A stretch of 64,000 bases of DNA from Laguncularia racemosa (taxonomy: Eukaryota > Streptophyta > Magnoliopsida > Myrtales > Combretaceae). Positions 11,879-22,462 of the stretch are shown in pieces. Below the pieces are notes generated by a model that did no database searches, was not told the origin of the DNA, and saw nothing but the letters and a program-made list of their open reading frames with translations. Both the position numbers and the translations under genes were made by a program. Location: positions 1,364,001-1,428,000 of the forward strand of contig JBBMOL010000021.1 of NCBI GenBank assembly GCA_037954665.1, read 5' to 3'. Each line of letters opens with the position of its first letter. Positions within the stretch are counted from its first letter, which is position 1.

Positions 11879-13902
11879 ACGTGTTGTTCAGCACAGGCAA
11901 ATCTTGGACTTCAACACGAGCGTATCTTCTTGCGTGCTGCAAGCTGTGCGTTTTTAGCTTCCGACACACCCACCAGCACGGGCGTGTCGTCTCTCGTGTC
12001 GAGCTGCTGCAGGGGTTGTTACACGTTCTCCTTCTTGGCGCGGCTGATTTGGTGGTTTGCACACGGTTTGTTTTCCATTGTTGGATACATCCATATTGAT
12101 TCACATGTTAGACTTTTTATTTTCTAAAAATTATATTTTCTTCTTCAACTTTCATATAATTTTTGTATTAAATTGTAAATCACATTTTAAGACTCTGAAA
12201 ATCAAAATATAAAGTGATTAAGTATAATATCAATATAAAATATAAAAAAATTAAATAAAAGGTTATTATAATTTATATAAATAATAATTACTTTATAACC
12301 CTTATCAAATTCCTCCACACTTGAGCCTTATTTATCCTTAAGCAAAAATAAACTTTAAAGATCAATAATAAATTTCTTAAATATCAATTATTACTTTCAT
12401 ATTCTAATGATAAAGTTATTTATCCTTAATATCCTTTTTCACTTAATCATATTTAATGTACTATAAATACTAATATTAGAGTTCAAAAGTTAATCTATAT
12501 AATACCAAAATCTATCATGCTATTTTAACAAAAATTTACAAACCCAAAATTGTACTAAACATTACTTAATAGAGAAGAAAGTTTCCATAATTTTGTTCAC
12601 TTGATTAAAGTATATACTTCTCCTTTTTCATCCCCTTAAGTATTATGACGTCCAACAAAAGTTTTTCTCCATCCATCCTTTGAAAATCCTTCCTATTTTT
12701 TTTTTCAATATTATGGAGTAATTTTATTAGTCAATAAGTCCCAAACCAAATGATCTTAAGCTACTAGGTTTTAACATACCCCTTTGAATCTCCATTAACT
12801 CCACTATTTAATTCAATTAGTTCAATATTTTCAAATTTTTCTCATGACCCATGTAGCAAGCTTTAGGCCAATGATCTCAAATTCTTCACTCAAGTCAACA
12901 AGTGTTATCCCCCGAAAAGCACCCTGCAGGCTTAATTACTCAAGTCAACAAGGCCTACTACTAAACTTTATTTATTTTCCTTTTTATTTTATAAGAAAGG
13001 CCTTCAAAAAGATAAATTTTGTTAGTTCAATTATTTAATATCATAGTACTTATAAAGACTTCTAAGAAATAGCTATATATCAAAATAAGTTTAAAAACTC
13101 AAATTCCTAATTCTTTATTAGTACTATCCTTCTAATTTAGAGTTTCTAAATTCTAAGTCTACTTAACATGTAACTTTGATTTACTAAGATTTCACAATTT
13201 AACTCTAATTAAGTATTCTAAGTTCACTAAAGGAAAAAATATATATATCAAGGAAAAAAAATTTTCGATAATCTACCAATTATGAATGTAATTTAAAATT
13301 TTAATGAAAGTAGTATATTATGTTACTTCCCTCCACACTTAAATGGTACATTATTCTCAATGTAAAAAATAAAACAGCAAAAATAATTAATGGGGAAAAA
13401 AATAATAGAAGACTTCCCTAAAAATGCTAAATAACACTTGAAGTGCAATTCCTGCTTTCTACGGGAGAAGGTTCCTAACACGGTTGACAAACATGAAAGC
13501 ATAGACTTCCATGTATCTTCTTCATTATTTCTCGAGTCCTGCAATTATCCTTTATAGTACAAAGATCAAGTGTAATTTTTTTTTCTTTTTATATATAACC
13601 AAGTGTAACTAACTAAAAAATTAATTAATTAATTAATTATAAAACTAAGTTAGTACTTGGGTTATCTCCCAACAAGCATTATTGTTTAGCATCGTTGGCT
13701 CGACGTTGTTACCTCATTTATGCTTAGTTGGGGGCGGGAGGATGGTCAAGTTTTTTGAATTTTCTTAAGCCCTGTTGATTTCCATGAATGGAATACTGTT
13801 GCATTTGTTCTTTGTAAATACCATCTTGTACATTAGAATAATTACATAAGTTAGATGTATTCACGAAATAGCAAGTATTGTTACTTTTTTAGGGTTGTAG
13901 GA

Positions 13903-14151
13903 TTATGTCAGGTGTTTCGAAAGTTTGTTTTCATCCCTTATTTTCAAAGTTAATGTGTAATTGCCTACATCTATGACTACCCTAGTAGTAGCTAAGAAAG
14001 GGCATCCTAAAATCAGTGCTGCCATTATATCTTCGTTTACATCTAAAATTACAAATTCCTCTAAGAAGATAAATGTTCCTACCTTAACCAGCACATCTTC
14101 AATGATGCCTATAGGGTTCTTAATAAACCTATCAGCTAATTGAATGCTCAT
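13903..14151 (-). pseudogene. Gypsy aspartic protease region fragment
   Basis: The 82-residue translation begins MSIQLADRFIKNPIG and continues with IEDVLVKV, FVILDVNED and LILGCPFLATTRVVIDV. This is the segment between protease and RT typical of Athila/Tat gypsy polyproteins (the ILGRPFL block), with C in place of the usual R. The catalytic Asp triad lies upstream and is not present, because the element is truncated at about 14179. No downstream RT follows. Confidence 0.7.
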
Positions 14152-14659
14152 CTATGTTGGTCTAGATTTCCCTAATCCTAACTATAGACTAACCCAATAT
14201 AATTTGTTGACACCAAAAGATATCATTTAAATGAGTTAATTTAGCTAAAATTCGTTTAATCCATGTACTTTGCTTACCCATTTATGATTAATTTACTATT
14301 ACTGTTACTTTTACGAGTAAAATTTGACTATCTAGTAATTTCTAGCATAATTTTCAATATTTAAATATTAATATAAGTTGGTAAGTAAAAAATAATATTC
14401 GTAAATAACTCATTTGAGCAACATAAGAGTTCTAGAGACTTATTTATCGTTTTTCATATCAGTTTATCTCTAAACACATAATAAAGTATTAGCATACCAA
14501 ACCCATCAACCAATTTGGTCCAAGTTATCCTGGTAGGCTACCTAAAGATAAGGAATATGTTGCATATGGTTTTCAAATGCAAAATGCTTTGCTCTTGTAA
14601 TATTCATTGATTTTTCAATTTGACATTTCTTTCCTTAGATTTTACTTTCAAATTTTCAA

Positions 14660-15043
14660 GGTTATGACTACTCTTTTGGAGTTTGGTGATTCAAAGGATT
14701 TGGTTATGTGCCTTATAATACATCTTGAGTGTACATCATGCAAGTATTTGGTGCTAGCCCACATGCTACGACCCTTATTTTTCTAGTTTATAATGGCTCA
14801 CTATACTATTATAGGAACACACTTTTGGTTCCTAACATCTACGATAGATGGTTCCACCTACACGTAATTCATGATGTGGATACCTCCAAGCTAAAGGTCT
14901 ATATTGATGGAGAGCTCAAGTTTGAAGCACTAGACTATGATGGAACTTCGCAGTATTTTAAGTTTGGAGTTTATGCATAAGATAATAGTTCCTATTACAT
15001 GGAATCCCATTGGAAGAGAATCAAGGTTCTAAAACACGTGTGA
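14660..15043 (+). pseudogene. Dead copy of citrate-binding protein-like exon 2
   Basis: It is the same length (384 bases) and in the same frame as the exon at 8911, with no indels, but it carries three in-frame stops: TGA at 14687, TGA at 14726 and TAA at 14978. The splice acceptor AG at the exon edge has become AA. All four changes fit single transitions. No first exon lies upstream, because the duplication begins inside the intron at 14180. The copy therefore arose as a partial gene and could not be expressed as this protein. Confidence 0.9.
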
Positions 15044-15604
15044 TTGACCCTTTCTCTAAATAAAGCTAAAGCTATTTAGTATAACAACTCTGGATGTAAC
15101 TCTAATATGTGCCTATATATTTCAAAGTATGATCAAGTAATGTATTGCCTTACAGTTCAATGGTTGCTTTGATGTCTCTACTATTAAGCGCATGAATGGT
15201 CCCTAGACCAAAGTAAGTCAAATTGCCCAATTTAGTGAGCATTTGTGGCACTTTTTGTCTTTTTACTATGAAAAAAATGCCACATCTACTATTAAGCGCA
15301 TGAATGGCCCTTAGGCTAGAGTAAGTCAAATTGCCCAATCTGAGGAGTATTTGTGGCACTTTTGTTTTTGCTATGAAAAAGATGCCACTAGCTATAGCTA
15401 GATTAGAGCATGTACTCTACGGATTCACATACAAGACATCACTTTTACTAACCTAGAATATATCATATTAAAGCATGTCAACTATAAATTTGACCCTCTT
15501 TGCCTTCCATCTTTTAGTTCATTTTTGTACCCGTATTATAGTTTTCGATTCTCATTCCACAAAGCTTAGGTCTTAGATAAGTTACATGTCAAAATAGATA
15601 TAAT

Positions 15605-15605
<1 letters not shown>

Positions 15606-15670
<65 letters not shown>
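15606..15670. repeat. Compound microsatellite (TA)n(GA)n followed by 30 G
   Basis: An alternating TA tract runs into a GA tract and then an uninterrupted run of 30 G at 15641-15670. Copy 1 of the duplicated segment has only a short TA tract at the matching place (about 9765). Long G runs can form quadruplexes and are prone to polymerase slippage, so the exact length is uncertain. Confidence 0.85.
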
Positions 15671-15671
<1 letters not shown>

Positions 15672-15901
15672 ATAAGGAGAATTACACATGATTCAATTTT
15701 CAATGTATATATGGATTTAAATATATTATGTGATAATAATTAATGTAAAATTACACTTGAGAAAAGGTGCAATTACTTACATCTTCCTATTTCTCCTTGA
15801 AAAAATGGCAATAATAAACCATCACTCGCCATGAGAACCATTGATTGTCTAAATGTTTTATAGATAAAATATTTATATAACATAGGACTTGTATTGGGAA
15901 C

Positions 15902-16484
15902 TAATGCAGCGTAAACACGTGACATTAATAGGAACTTTATTACAAACCGTTGATTATGTGAATACTTGGTATGCAACCTTCAAATTTCAATTGATTCTAT
16001 GAATTTCTTGATATTTAGCATCCAAATTCGATATTTTTTTAATTCCGAAATTTGAGAGAAAAATAGAGCAATGATGGCTCGATATTTCAATAATACTCAA
16101 TGATAATGTCTGCCCAATGCCCTAGGGCGCATAAATAATAGCCAGCATAAAGCTACCAAAAATAGAATGAAAGAAGTTTCCAAAAATAGAAAGTATAAAA
16201 TTTACTAAAAATAGAAATGCCTAAAACTGAAGGATACGTAAAAAACTAGAAAATAAATATAATGTCATAAACGACACTTAAAATAGAAGTATCTATGAAA
16301 AGTTATAACTAATATAAAAATTTACCAAAAATAGCAAATCCAATTGTTTAAGGAATTAAACGAAGGAATTGGCCATAAAGATGGCATACCTCAGCACCAA
16401 AGGTTCTGACTTTTTCGGGTTAGCTTGTTTCCTTCGAAATAAGGTCTAGAGATCAAGAAATCACGACCGACTCAATTTTGTCCC
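15902..16484 (-). repeat. G1 3' LTR, outer part
   Basis: It aligns along its length with 35927 to about 36484. Shared landmarks are the ATTAATAGGAACTTTAT start, AATACTCAATGATAATGTC, and TGCCCTAGGGC. It has an extra block of about 22 bases (AAAGTATAAAATTTACTAAA, near 16190-16210) absent from the other LTR. It stops at GTCCC (16480-16484), the target site used by G2. Confidence 0.9.
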
Positions 16485-17172
16485 TGTAAACACCCCATTT
16501 TTGCCCTAGGAGTCAATAATAATCAATTTTCAATTTTTCCTAATTTTTCCCAATTTTTCCTAATTTAGCATAAAATAATAAAAATGTTCAAAAAAATAAA
16601 AATAAATAGGAAAACACTTCAATTTTGAAAAATGATTTCGGAAATAGCAATAATGAATAATAAACAATTTTTACAAATTTTTGAAATTTCAAAAATTACA
16701 AAAAAATAGAAAAATTGCATTGCATATATGCAATTTGCGAAATAAATAAAATTGCGAAAGTGGGCTAGCCCAGCTGGTCCGGACCATGGCTAGGCGCGCG
16801 TGCGGGGGGGCTCGGTCAGACGTTCGAATCGCGGAGGAAGCAGTTTCCGCGTTTTGCAATTTTTTGACTAATCCAGGACACGTGGTAGCATCTGATTAGC
16901 TGGAAGAAACGCACGCTCCGGGCGCATGATCGTCTCCTACCTCGAGCCCGAGATCCCCGGCGAAGAAAAAATTCGTATTTCAGCCGTTTTGATTTGATTG
17001 TTTTGCACAAATCCAACAGATCTTCAATAAAAATAAGATAAACATTATCTAATTAAAATCAAATCGCAACAAATCGTTGGATGGGCACGAATCGGAGTTG
17101 GTTTTTCAACCGAAAATCCGATCAGCTTCAATCGGAGGAAATCCGAGCTTATCCAGCTCGATTTCAAGCGCC

Positions 17173-17180
17173 TATAAATA
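17173..17180 (+). promoter_or_regulatory. TATA box of G2 5' LTR
   Basis: TATAAATA within CGCCTATAAATAGAGG gives a consensus plant TATA box. The R region, and so the retroelement transcript, should start about 30 bases downstream, near 17205. The same motif is preserved at 30040 in the 3' LTR. Confidence 0.75.
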
Positions 17181-17451
17181 GAGGAGGAGATGAGGAAGCA
17201 AGATCACAGATCAGAATTGTGAGAGAGAGAGAAAAGAGTGTAGATCGGAGGAAACTCAAAGTTGCGACCACCGATCGGAGTTGAGTCACCGCAAGGAGAC
17301 GTTCTGGGAGTAAACCGCCACCACCATCGGATTCAGCACCCTCAAGAAGCTAGGATTCGACACTTCACCCACCGCAAAAGACCGCCGCAATGCCGTGAAC
17401 GAGCCAACCCTGCCGCCGTGTCCGACCGATCCGACCCGACCCGACCCGGAT

Positions 17452-17461
17452 CCAGGTAAGT
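17452..17461 (+). promoter_or_regulatory. Consensus splice donor inside G2 LTR
   Basis: CCAG|GTAAGTC lies about 250 bases downstream of the predicted start site and matches the consensus donor almost perfectly. It is preserved in the 3' LTR at 30329/30330. A pyrimidine-rich acceptor ending TAATAG abuts the ORF1 start codon at 19087. A leader intron of about 1.6 kb spanning the LTR end and PBS is therefore possible. Inferred only. Confidence 0.4.
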
Positions 17462-18580
17462 CGGATTTTTCGAATTTTATTATTTTTATTTAATTAATTT
17501 TGTTTATTTATTTATTCTGAATTAATTAATTTATTATTTGTTAATTAGTTATTTATTTATTTATGTGTTATTTTTAATAAATAGGAAAATGTAGAAATTA
17601 GATTTTTCTAGAATTTAATAATGTAGAAAAATAAAAAAAATAATAAATAGATAAATAAAAAAATAATAAAAAATAATAAAAATATATATATAGAAAAATA
17701 ATAAAAAATTAGGAAAAATAAATCATAACATTTTAGATGTCAAATAGGATAGATAATAAACAAAAATTCCTAAAAAATCACAAAAATCACAAAAATTCCC
17801 AAAAATCACGAAAATCAACAAAAATTTCCCAAAACCACAAAAATCCCCAAAAATTCTCAGAAATCACAAAAATAACAAAAAAATCATAAAAAGTCATAAA
17901 AAATCATAAAAAGATAAATAAATAAGTTTTAGCACTTAGAGAAATCATTTTCATCAAATAAATCAAAATTGATGTTTTCCCTACAAAATCATTTTTCAAA
18001 AATGAAATCAAGCTTAGGCTTAGAGTTTTAGGAAAAATCCCAAAAATGGTAAGAGCATAAATCGAAAGAAATTTCAAAATTAAAATTCACCAATGCACTA
18101 AAGATTTTCAGAAAAGCGAACTACGGCTTGTTTGATCCTGAGTAGCAGGTACGTAAGCACCCATTCGGGTCAACCCATAAAATAAATGAAAAAAAAAATC
18201 CTTTTTCTGAAATAAATTCAAAGACATAACAAAAATTAACAGAAACACAATGAAACACATTTCTAAAGATGAACAATTTTAGGAGATTAGGTGGTAACCG
18301 TATAGGTTTTAATAGGTTAGCCTCCGGACTTAGTAACTCTGGTTTTCCCTTTTTCTCTCTTCTCATAAAAACGAGAAGAAGGAATAACGACGACTAGTAA
18401 TCCAAATTAAGACTAATCCGCTCCTTTAGTCTTAATTCACTTTTTCCCAACAACAGTTGGGTGGCGACTCCAAAAATCAAACGAAATTCCTAACTCAAGG
18501 CGAGGATCTACATTAGATGAGCATAGGGTCTAGTCTAGATCGGATTAGGAATGGGAATTCAAAAATTAGACTCGACAGGA

Positions 18581-18600
18581 TGGCGACTCCACTGGGGACC
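18581..18600 (+). other. G2 primer-binding site
   Basis: Three bases after the LTR end the sequence reads TGGCGACTCCACTGGGGACC. TGG at the start matches the CCA tail of a tRNA, and this type of site is the one reported for Ogre-like elements, which are primed by tRNA-Arg. The tRNA identity is from memory of the lineage, not from an alignment. Confidence 0.7.
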
Positions 18601-19086
18601 CATACCAGCAGGCTAGCCACCTGAATCTCTCCAAGCTGTTCTCTTTAAGAAAAATGTGTTTCAATCATTACTTTGTTACTAACTTTGCAGGATTTAGTTA
18701 GATTTTAGTTTCTTTACCGTGGGAGTTTTGCATGCATATGTGTGTGTGAGTAGATACGGCCGAACCCGGGCCGTCCTAGAAACTTGAGACGGGGAGCCAT
18801 TGTGTAGGTTTCGGGCGAAGTGAGTTGATTCACCGTTCGAGGACCGATTAGGCTACCCCACCCTATGCTTCGATATGGCCTGAGATCCATTTCTTCGAGA
18901 ATGCGGGAGGCCATAGAGCTCGGGAACCAGTTAAAACCAACCTACTTGCATACATAACATCGTACGAGGGGTTGACAATTGGATGACAATGTAATGGTTT
19001 GTTATTTTTCCCTTGGAGTTCAGGACTATTTCCCTGTAACATTTTCATAGTTCTGTTTGTAACTAGGCTTTTTCCTATTGTAATAG
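18601..19086 (+). other. G2 untranslated leader
   Basis: Between the PBS and ORF1 there is no gene. The short minus-strand open frames here are shadows. The segment ends with the pyrimidine-rich run GGCTTTTTCCTATTGTAATAG right before the ORF1 ATG, which looks like a splice acceptor. Confidence 0.6.
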
Positions 19087-20613
19087 ATGGCTAGCAGTGC
19101 AGTCGACCGCCTCCTCCGTAAAGAGATTCGGGTGTACAAACCTTTGGACCCAAAATTGGTACTGGACCACTGGTTTACCTTGTACAACCCAGAGGAGCAG
19201 GCCTTCATCCAGCAGAAGATCGGCCCCATCCTCTCACTGACTAAGTTAGAGGCGAATTTACCTATGGTCCGGGCCATGCTCCAGTTATGGGAGATCGAGC
19301 CCGCAGCTTTCTTCATCGGACCGCATGAGATCACCCCTACCCTGGAGGAGTACACCCAGTTACTACAGGCTCCAGCACTGACTGATCAGATTTACACGCC
19401 AGACCTCGAGGCCGAGCCAGCCGGCACCTTCAGTAGACTGCTAGGCATCCGCAAAACAGCGGTCAATAAAGCCCTGGCAGACTGTAATGGGTATTGCATA
19501 CGAATGGATGACTTAGAAGCCTGGTTTATTGCCCGAGAAGACAATGGGGACAGAAAGGACATCCTGTGTGGAGACCCTAAGACTTACAAACAGAGAAGGG
19601 TGAACGCTTTCATCTTGACAGCCTTCGCCACCATACTGTTCCCCACCGGGACCTTCTATATTCACTACCGGGTTGCAGAGCTGGTAACCCAATTCTTGGA
19701 GGGAAGATCTTACATCCCGGATCTACTGGCTGAACGGATCCGGAATTTGAATTTCCTTAAGAAGAAGGGCCATGGGATCCTCCGCTCCAGCATCAACCTT
19801 CTGCTAATATGGTTCGTAAGCCTCCTCAAGTGCTTCGGGCTGAACATGGTCAAGAAAACCCTAGCCCAACAGGTGGATCTGGTGGATTCCTGTATAGAAA
19901 AGGTGAAGTTACCCGACGACATTACCAGCCACAGTTGGGTAGATCTGCTTAGAAGCCTTAGCGCCGAAGATATTCTATGGACAGCCAGGTGGAGTTGCTG
20001 CAATAAAATCATCTTAACCTGCAGTAATTTCCAAGCAGTGCCATTAATCGGGATCAACGGATGTATTGGATATCACCCCAGCTCCGTAGTCCGCCAATTC
20101 GGTACCGTCCAAGACATAGTTTATCGGCCTTCACTCGAAGCAGTCACCTTTGAGTACCAGGATCCGAACCTGTTGGTAGCTGAGAAATTTGCTAAGCTGG
20201 AAGAGGTCAAAGCACTTTGGGAAGCCAGAATCGAAAGCCCGAATGTGGACTTCGGCGAGCTAGATGGCAAAGTGGGAAAACACCGAGCCACTAGAGAGTT
20301 TGTAATCCGTCAGCTATACCAGACAGGGGAAAGAGCATACCGGGTTCCAGACGTCACCCAGCCAAGACCAGATAAGATCAATCCAGAGACAGAGATCTAC
20401 CTGGAGCAGGTCAAGGCCCGGATGGAAGTATACTTCGAAGCTGCAGACTATAAGAAAAACATCTGGAAGGGACGCTTCAAGGAATCTGACCAAAGAAACA
20501 AGGCCCTGGAAGCACAATTAGAGAAGTGCCAAGCTAGGGTCAAGGAACTAGAAGCTATCATCAGTGGGAAGCCTGAGCCTCCACTACAGAAGACCAAAAG
20601 AGCTAGGAAATAG
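19087..20613 (+). CDS. G2 ORF1 protein (Ogre-type extra protein before gag), intact
   Basis: This is a 508-residue open frame without stops, starting MASSAVDRLLRKEIRVYKPL. It has a globular N-terminal part of about 370 residues with conserved-looking aromatic and proline blocks (LWEIEPAAFFIGPHEITPTL, TAFATILFPTG). These resemble the plant-mobile-domain-like or DUF7745 proteins found in Ogre/Tat elements. The C-terminal 100 residues are highly charged and probably coiled coil, ending in a basic KKTKRARK-type tail. No catalytic motif is visible and the function is unknown. It is the only long retroelement frame in the window without damage. It ends about 150 bases before the gag frame opens. 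Confidence 0.8.
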   Translation: MASSAVDRLLRKEIRVYKPLDPKLVLDHWFTLYNPEEQAFIQQKIGPILSLTKLEANLPMVRAMLQLWEIEPAAFFIGPHEITPTLEEYTQLLQAPALTDQIYTPDLEAEPAGTFSRLLGIRKTAVNKALADCNGYCIRMDDLEAWFIAREDNGDRKDILCGDPKTYKQRRVNAFILTAFATILFPTGTFYIHYRVAELVTQFLEGRSYIPDLLAERIRNLNFLKKKGHGILRSSINLLLIWFVSLLKCFGLNMVKKTLAQQVDLVDSCIEKVKLPDDITSHSWVDLLRSLSAEDILWTARWSCCNKIILTCSNFQAVPLIGINGCIGYHPSSVVRQFGTVQDIVYRPSLEAVTFEYQDPNLLVAEKFAKLEEVKALWEARIESPNVDFGELDGKVGKHRATREFVIRQLYQTGERAYRVPDVTQPRPDKINPETEIYLEQVKARMEVYFEAADYKKNIWKGRFKESDQRNKALEAQLEKCQARVKELEAIISGKPEPPLQKTKRARK

Positions 20614-20764
20614 AGCATTATTTGTAATCTTTCATTTTTATTGAACTCCAGAATTATTAATAAAAGTGAAGTTCTAATAATACATTATCAATCAGTTGTC
20701 AACCCTTTTTATCTTTTAGCATCCGCGTGACACATGCATATCATTCTTGCATCCATCATACTAA

Positions 20765-22462
20765 AAAAAGAAAAAATGCGCGCCAGGTATCAAAATAGCT
20801 TCCAAGCAACCGAACCCACCCAAAAGCCCAGTCCTTACGCGCTCAAGAGCAAAAATCGCCAACAGTAGTGACAACCGCCACAACACCAACGGTGAAGCTG
20901 CCTCGGACTCTAGGATCATATCCCTAGAGAAAACGGTCCAACAGCTGGCTGCCCAGGTTCACCTCTTGACTGAAAGCATCGGCCTCCTGCGCAATACCCA
21001 ACCGGCTCAAGAAGAGTATTCAGGGGCCAGGAAGGGAAAAGTAGTGGAGGGACAACCTCCGGAATACGAAGAAATCAATTCCCACCTTAACCCAGCCTTC
21101 GAGTATGAGCCGAAGGTCAGCCAGGGGCCGACCTCTGATGATCTGAAAAAGGAAATGGAAGAGAGACAAAAAGAGATGGAGAAGCGACTCTTCCAGCAGC
21201 TCAATGACAAGATGAAAACTATTGAAGGCCCTGATGGTTTTGAACAGGCCGGAATCACTAACCTGCCAGCATACAGGGAAGAGGCATACCCTGACAAGTT
21301 CAAGACCCCAGATTTTGAAAAGTATGATGGGACCGGCTGTCCCAAGATGCATACCAGGCTATATGCCCGGAAAATGAGCAAGTATGCTCAATACGATCAA
21401 CTCATGCTCCAAACCTTCCAGGACAGCCTCACAGGCCCCGCATTGGTCTGGTATGCCCACCTCGACTTCAACATTGTCAACACCTGGGAAAAGCTAGCCC
21501 GGGCCTTTTATGATCAATACAAGTTTAACATCGAAGTTGCCCCATCTATAATCGATCTGGGGAGTCTCCGAAAAAGACTTACTGAGCCGTTCAAGGAATA
21601 TGCTCAGCGCTGGAGGGCCCAAGCCGCCAGGGTAGCCACTCCGATGTCTAAAAAGGAATTGACATCCATATTTGTCAATACCTTGGACAAAACTTACTTT
21701 TCACATTTGGTAGGCCAGACCTCTTCCAGTTTTGCAGAAGTAGTGGCTGCAGGTTGCAGGATCGAGAATGCCATCACCACTGGCAGGCTCCAATCAATGG
21801 AACCTCCTAGGGTCACACCAACCCAAAGGCCCTTAGGAGGAAACAGAGTTAAAGAGCCCACAGTCAGTACAGTGCATCCTAGTAAGGCAGAAAAACCTGG
21901 GACTCGGGTAACTTTCCAAACCACGAATACCCCAGCCCAGCAACCTATGACGGGTCATACACAGGTCGCCAGGCCCCCAAGGCAATTCACTCCAATCCCC
22001 ATACCGCTCAGTCAGGTCTTCGCCTGGTTGAGGGCAGACAACTTGATTAGTTTCGAACTCCCCAACGACCGATACAGGCCCAAGAACTTAGACTCCAACC
22101 TCAAGTGTGACTATCACATGGGTCAAGAGGGGCACTCCACAGATAGGTGCTGGAGGCTCCGGCACAAAATCCAAGACTTGATTGACGCAGGGATCATACA
22201 ATTGGATTTTGTGAACACCCCAGCACCCAATGTCAACACCAACCCGTTGCCCAATCACAGGCCTACCATCAACATGATCACGTCAGAAGAGTCAGCTCCC
22301 AAAGAAGCCCTTAAACAAAATCCGGCTGAGCAACCCGCTTCGAGAGAGACTCCAAAGGCACACATTAAAAGAAGATGGTTATCCGGGGACCCCGGTTGGC
22401 ACTTTGGGAGAATCACACGGGAAGTTTCAGTACCTGGTAAACTATTCTTACACCCCGACTGA
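20765..22462 (+). CDS. G2 gag
   Basis: The open frame runs from 20765, just after an in-frame stop, but it has no clear ATG near its start. The ATG at 20776 lies in another frame that soon stops, so the true start is either frameshifted or mutated. The protein has an N-terminal coiled-coil stretch (SLEKTVQQLAAQV), an acidic linker, and a retrotransposon gag core around YDGTGCPKMH and FQDSLTGPALVWY. It also has a zinc-knuckle-like CDYHMGQEGHSTDRCWRL (CX2HX5HX4C). It overlaps the protease frame from 22404. In relatives gag and protease are one frame, so the change of frame near 22400-22440 is probably a mutation. Confidence 0.8.
   Translation, partial: KKKKCAPGIKIASKQPNPPKSPVLTRSRAKIANSSDNRHNTNGEAASDSRIISLEKTVQQLAAQVHLLTESIGLLRNTQPAQEEYSGARKGKVVEGQPPEYEEINSHLNPAFEYEPKVSQGPTSDDLKKEMEERQKEMEKRLFQQLNDKMKTIEGPDGFEQAGITNLPAYREEAYPDKFKTPDFEKYDGTGCPKMHTRLYARKMSKYAQYDQLMLQTFQDSLTGPALVWYAHLDFNIVNTWEKLARAFYDQYKFNIEVAPSIIDLGSLRKRLTEPFKEYAQRWRAQAARVATPMSKKELTSIFVNTLDKTYFSHLVGQTSSSFAEVVAAGCRIENAITTGRLQSMEPPRVTPTQRPLGGNRVKEPTVSTVHPSKAEKPGTRVTFQTTNTPAQQPMTGHTQVARPPRQFTPIPIPLSQVFAWLRADNLISFELPNDRYRPKNLDSNLKCDYHMGQEGHSTDRCWRLRHKIQDLIDAGIIQLDFVNTPAPNVNTNPLPNHRPTINMITSEESAPKEALKQNPAEQPASRETPKAHIKRRWLSGDPGWHFGRITREVSVPGKLFLHPD

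Larger units (their letters stand above)
10940..14179 (-). mobile_element. Truncated Athila/Tat-like gypsy element remnant
   Basis: Read on the minus strand, this block has a protease-like segment at 14151-13903, then non-coding DNA, then an LTR-like region at about 12300-10970 with a GC-rich promoter part and a minus-strand TATA box near 11870. The LTR edge near 10975 (TAGGTAAGTGCACCTATC) resembles ends common in plant gypsy elements. No RT, RNase H or integrase is visible, and the 5' half is missing. At 14179 the remnant stops abruptly against the second copy of the citrate-binding-like segment. I could not find a target duplication, so its borders are approximate. Confidence 0.55.
14180..15901 (+). 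repeat. Segmental duplication, copy 2, first piece
   Basis: It is the homologue of 8431 to about 10000, in the same orientation. It contains the intron end, a dead exon 2, the 108-base tandem pair and the 3' flank. It has gained about 100 bases plus a TA/GA/G microsatellite at about 15535-15670 relative to copy 1. It is cut at 15901 by gypsy element G1. The homology resumes at 36531 after G1's GGAAC target duplication. Confidence 0.85.
16485..18577 (+). repeat. G2 5' LTR
   Basis: This is a 2093-base LTR beginning TGTAAACACCCC and ending AGACTCGACA. It holds a TATA box at 17173, a GC-rich transcribed part ending in a near-perfect splice donor at 17455, then a long AT-rich part full of AAAATCAC-type repeats (17600-17930). 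A translatable stretch at 17081-17459 is conserved in the other LTR only because the LTRs are young copies, and it begins upstream of the TATA box. Confidence 0.95.

Noticed and set aside
11832..12127. Overlapping open frames on both strands in a GC-rich stretch
   Set aside because: They lie in the promoter part of the Athila-like LTR, where GC richness lowers stop frequency. The frames overlap on both strands and have no protein-like motifs.
17081..17459. Open frames conserved between both G2 LTRs (also 29948-30368)
   Set aside because: Conservation simply reflects the young age of the LTR pair. The frames start upstream of the TATA box and end at the splice donor or soon after, and they have no domain.
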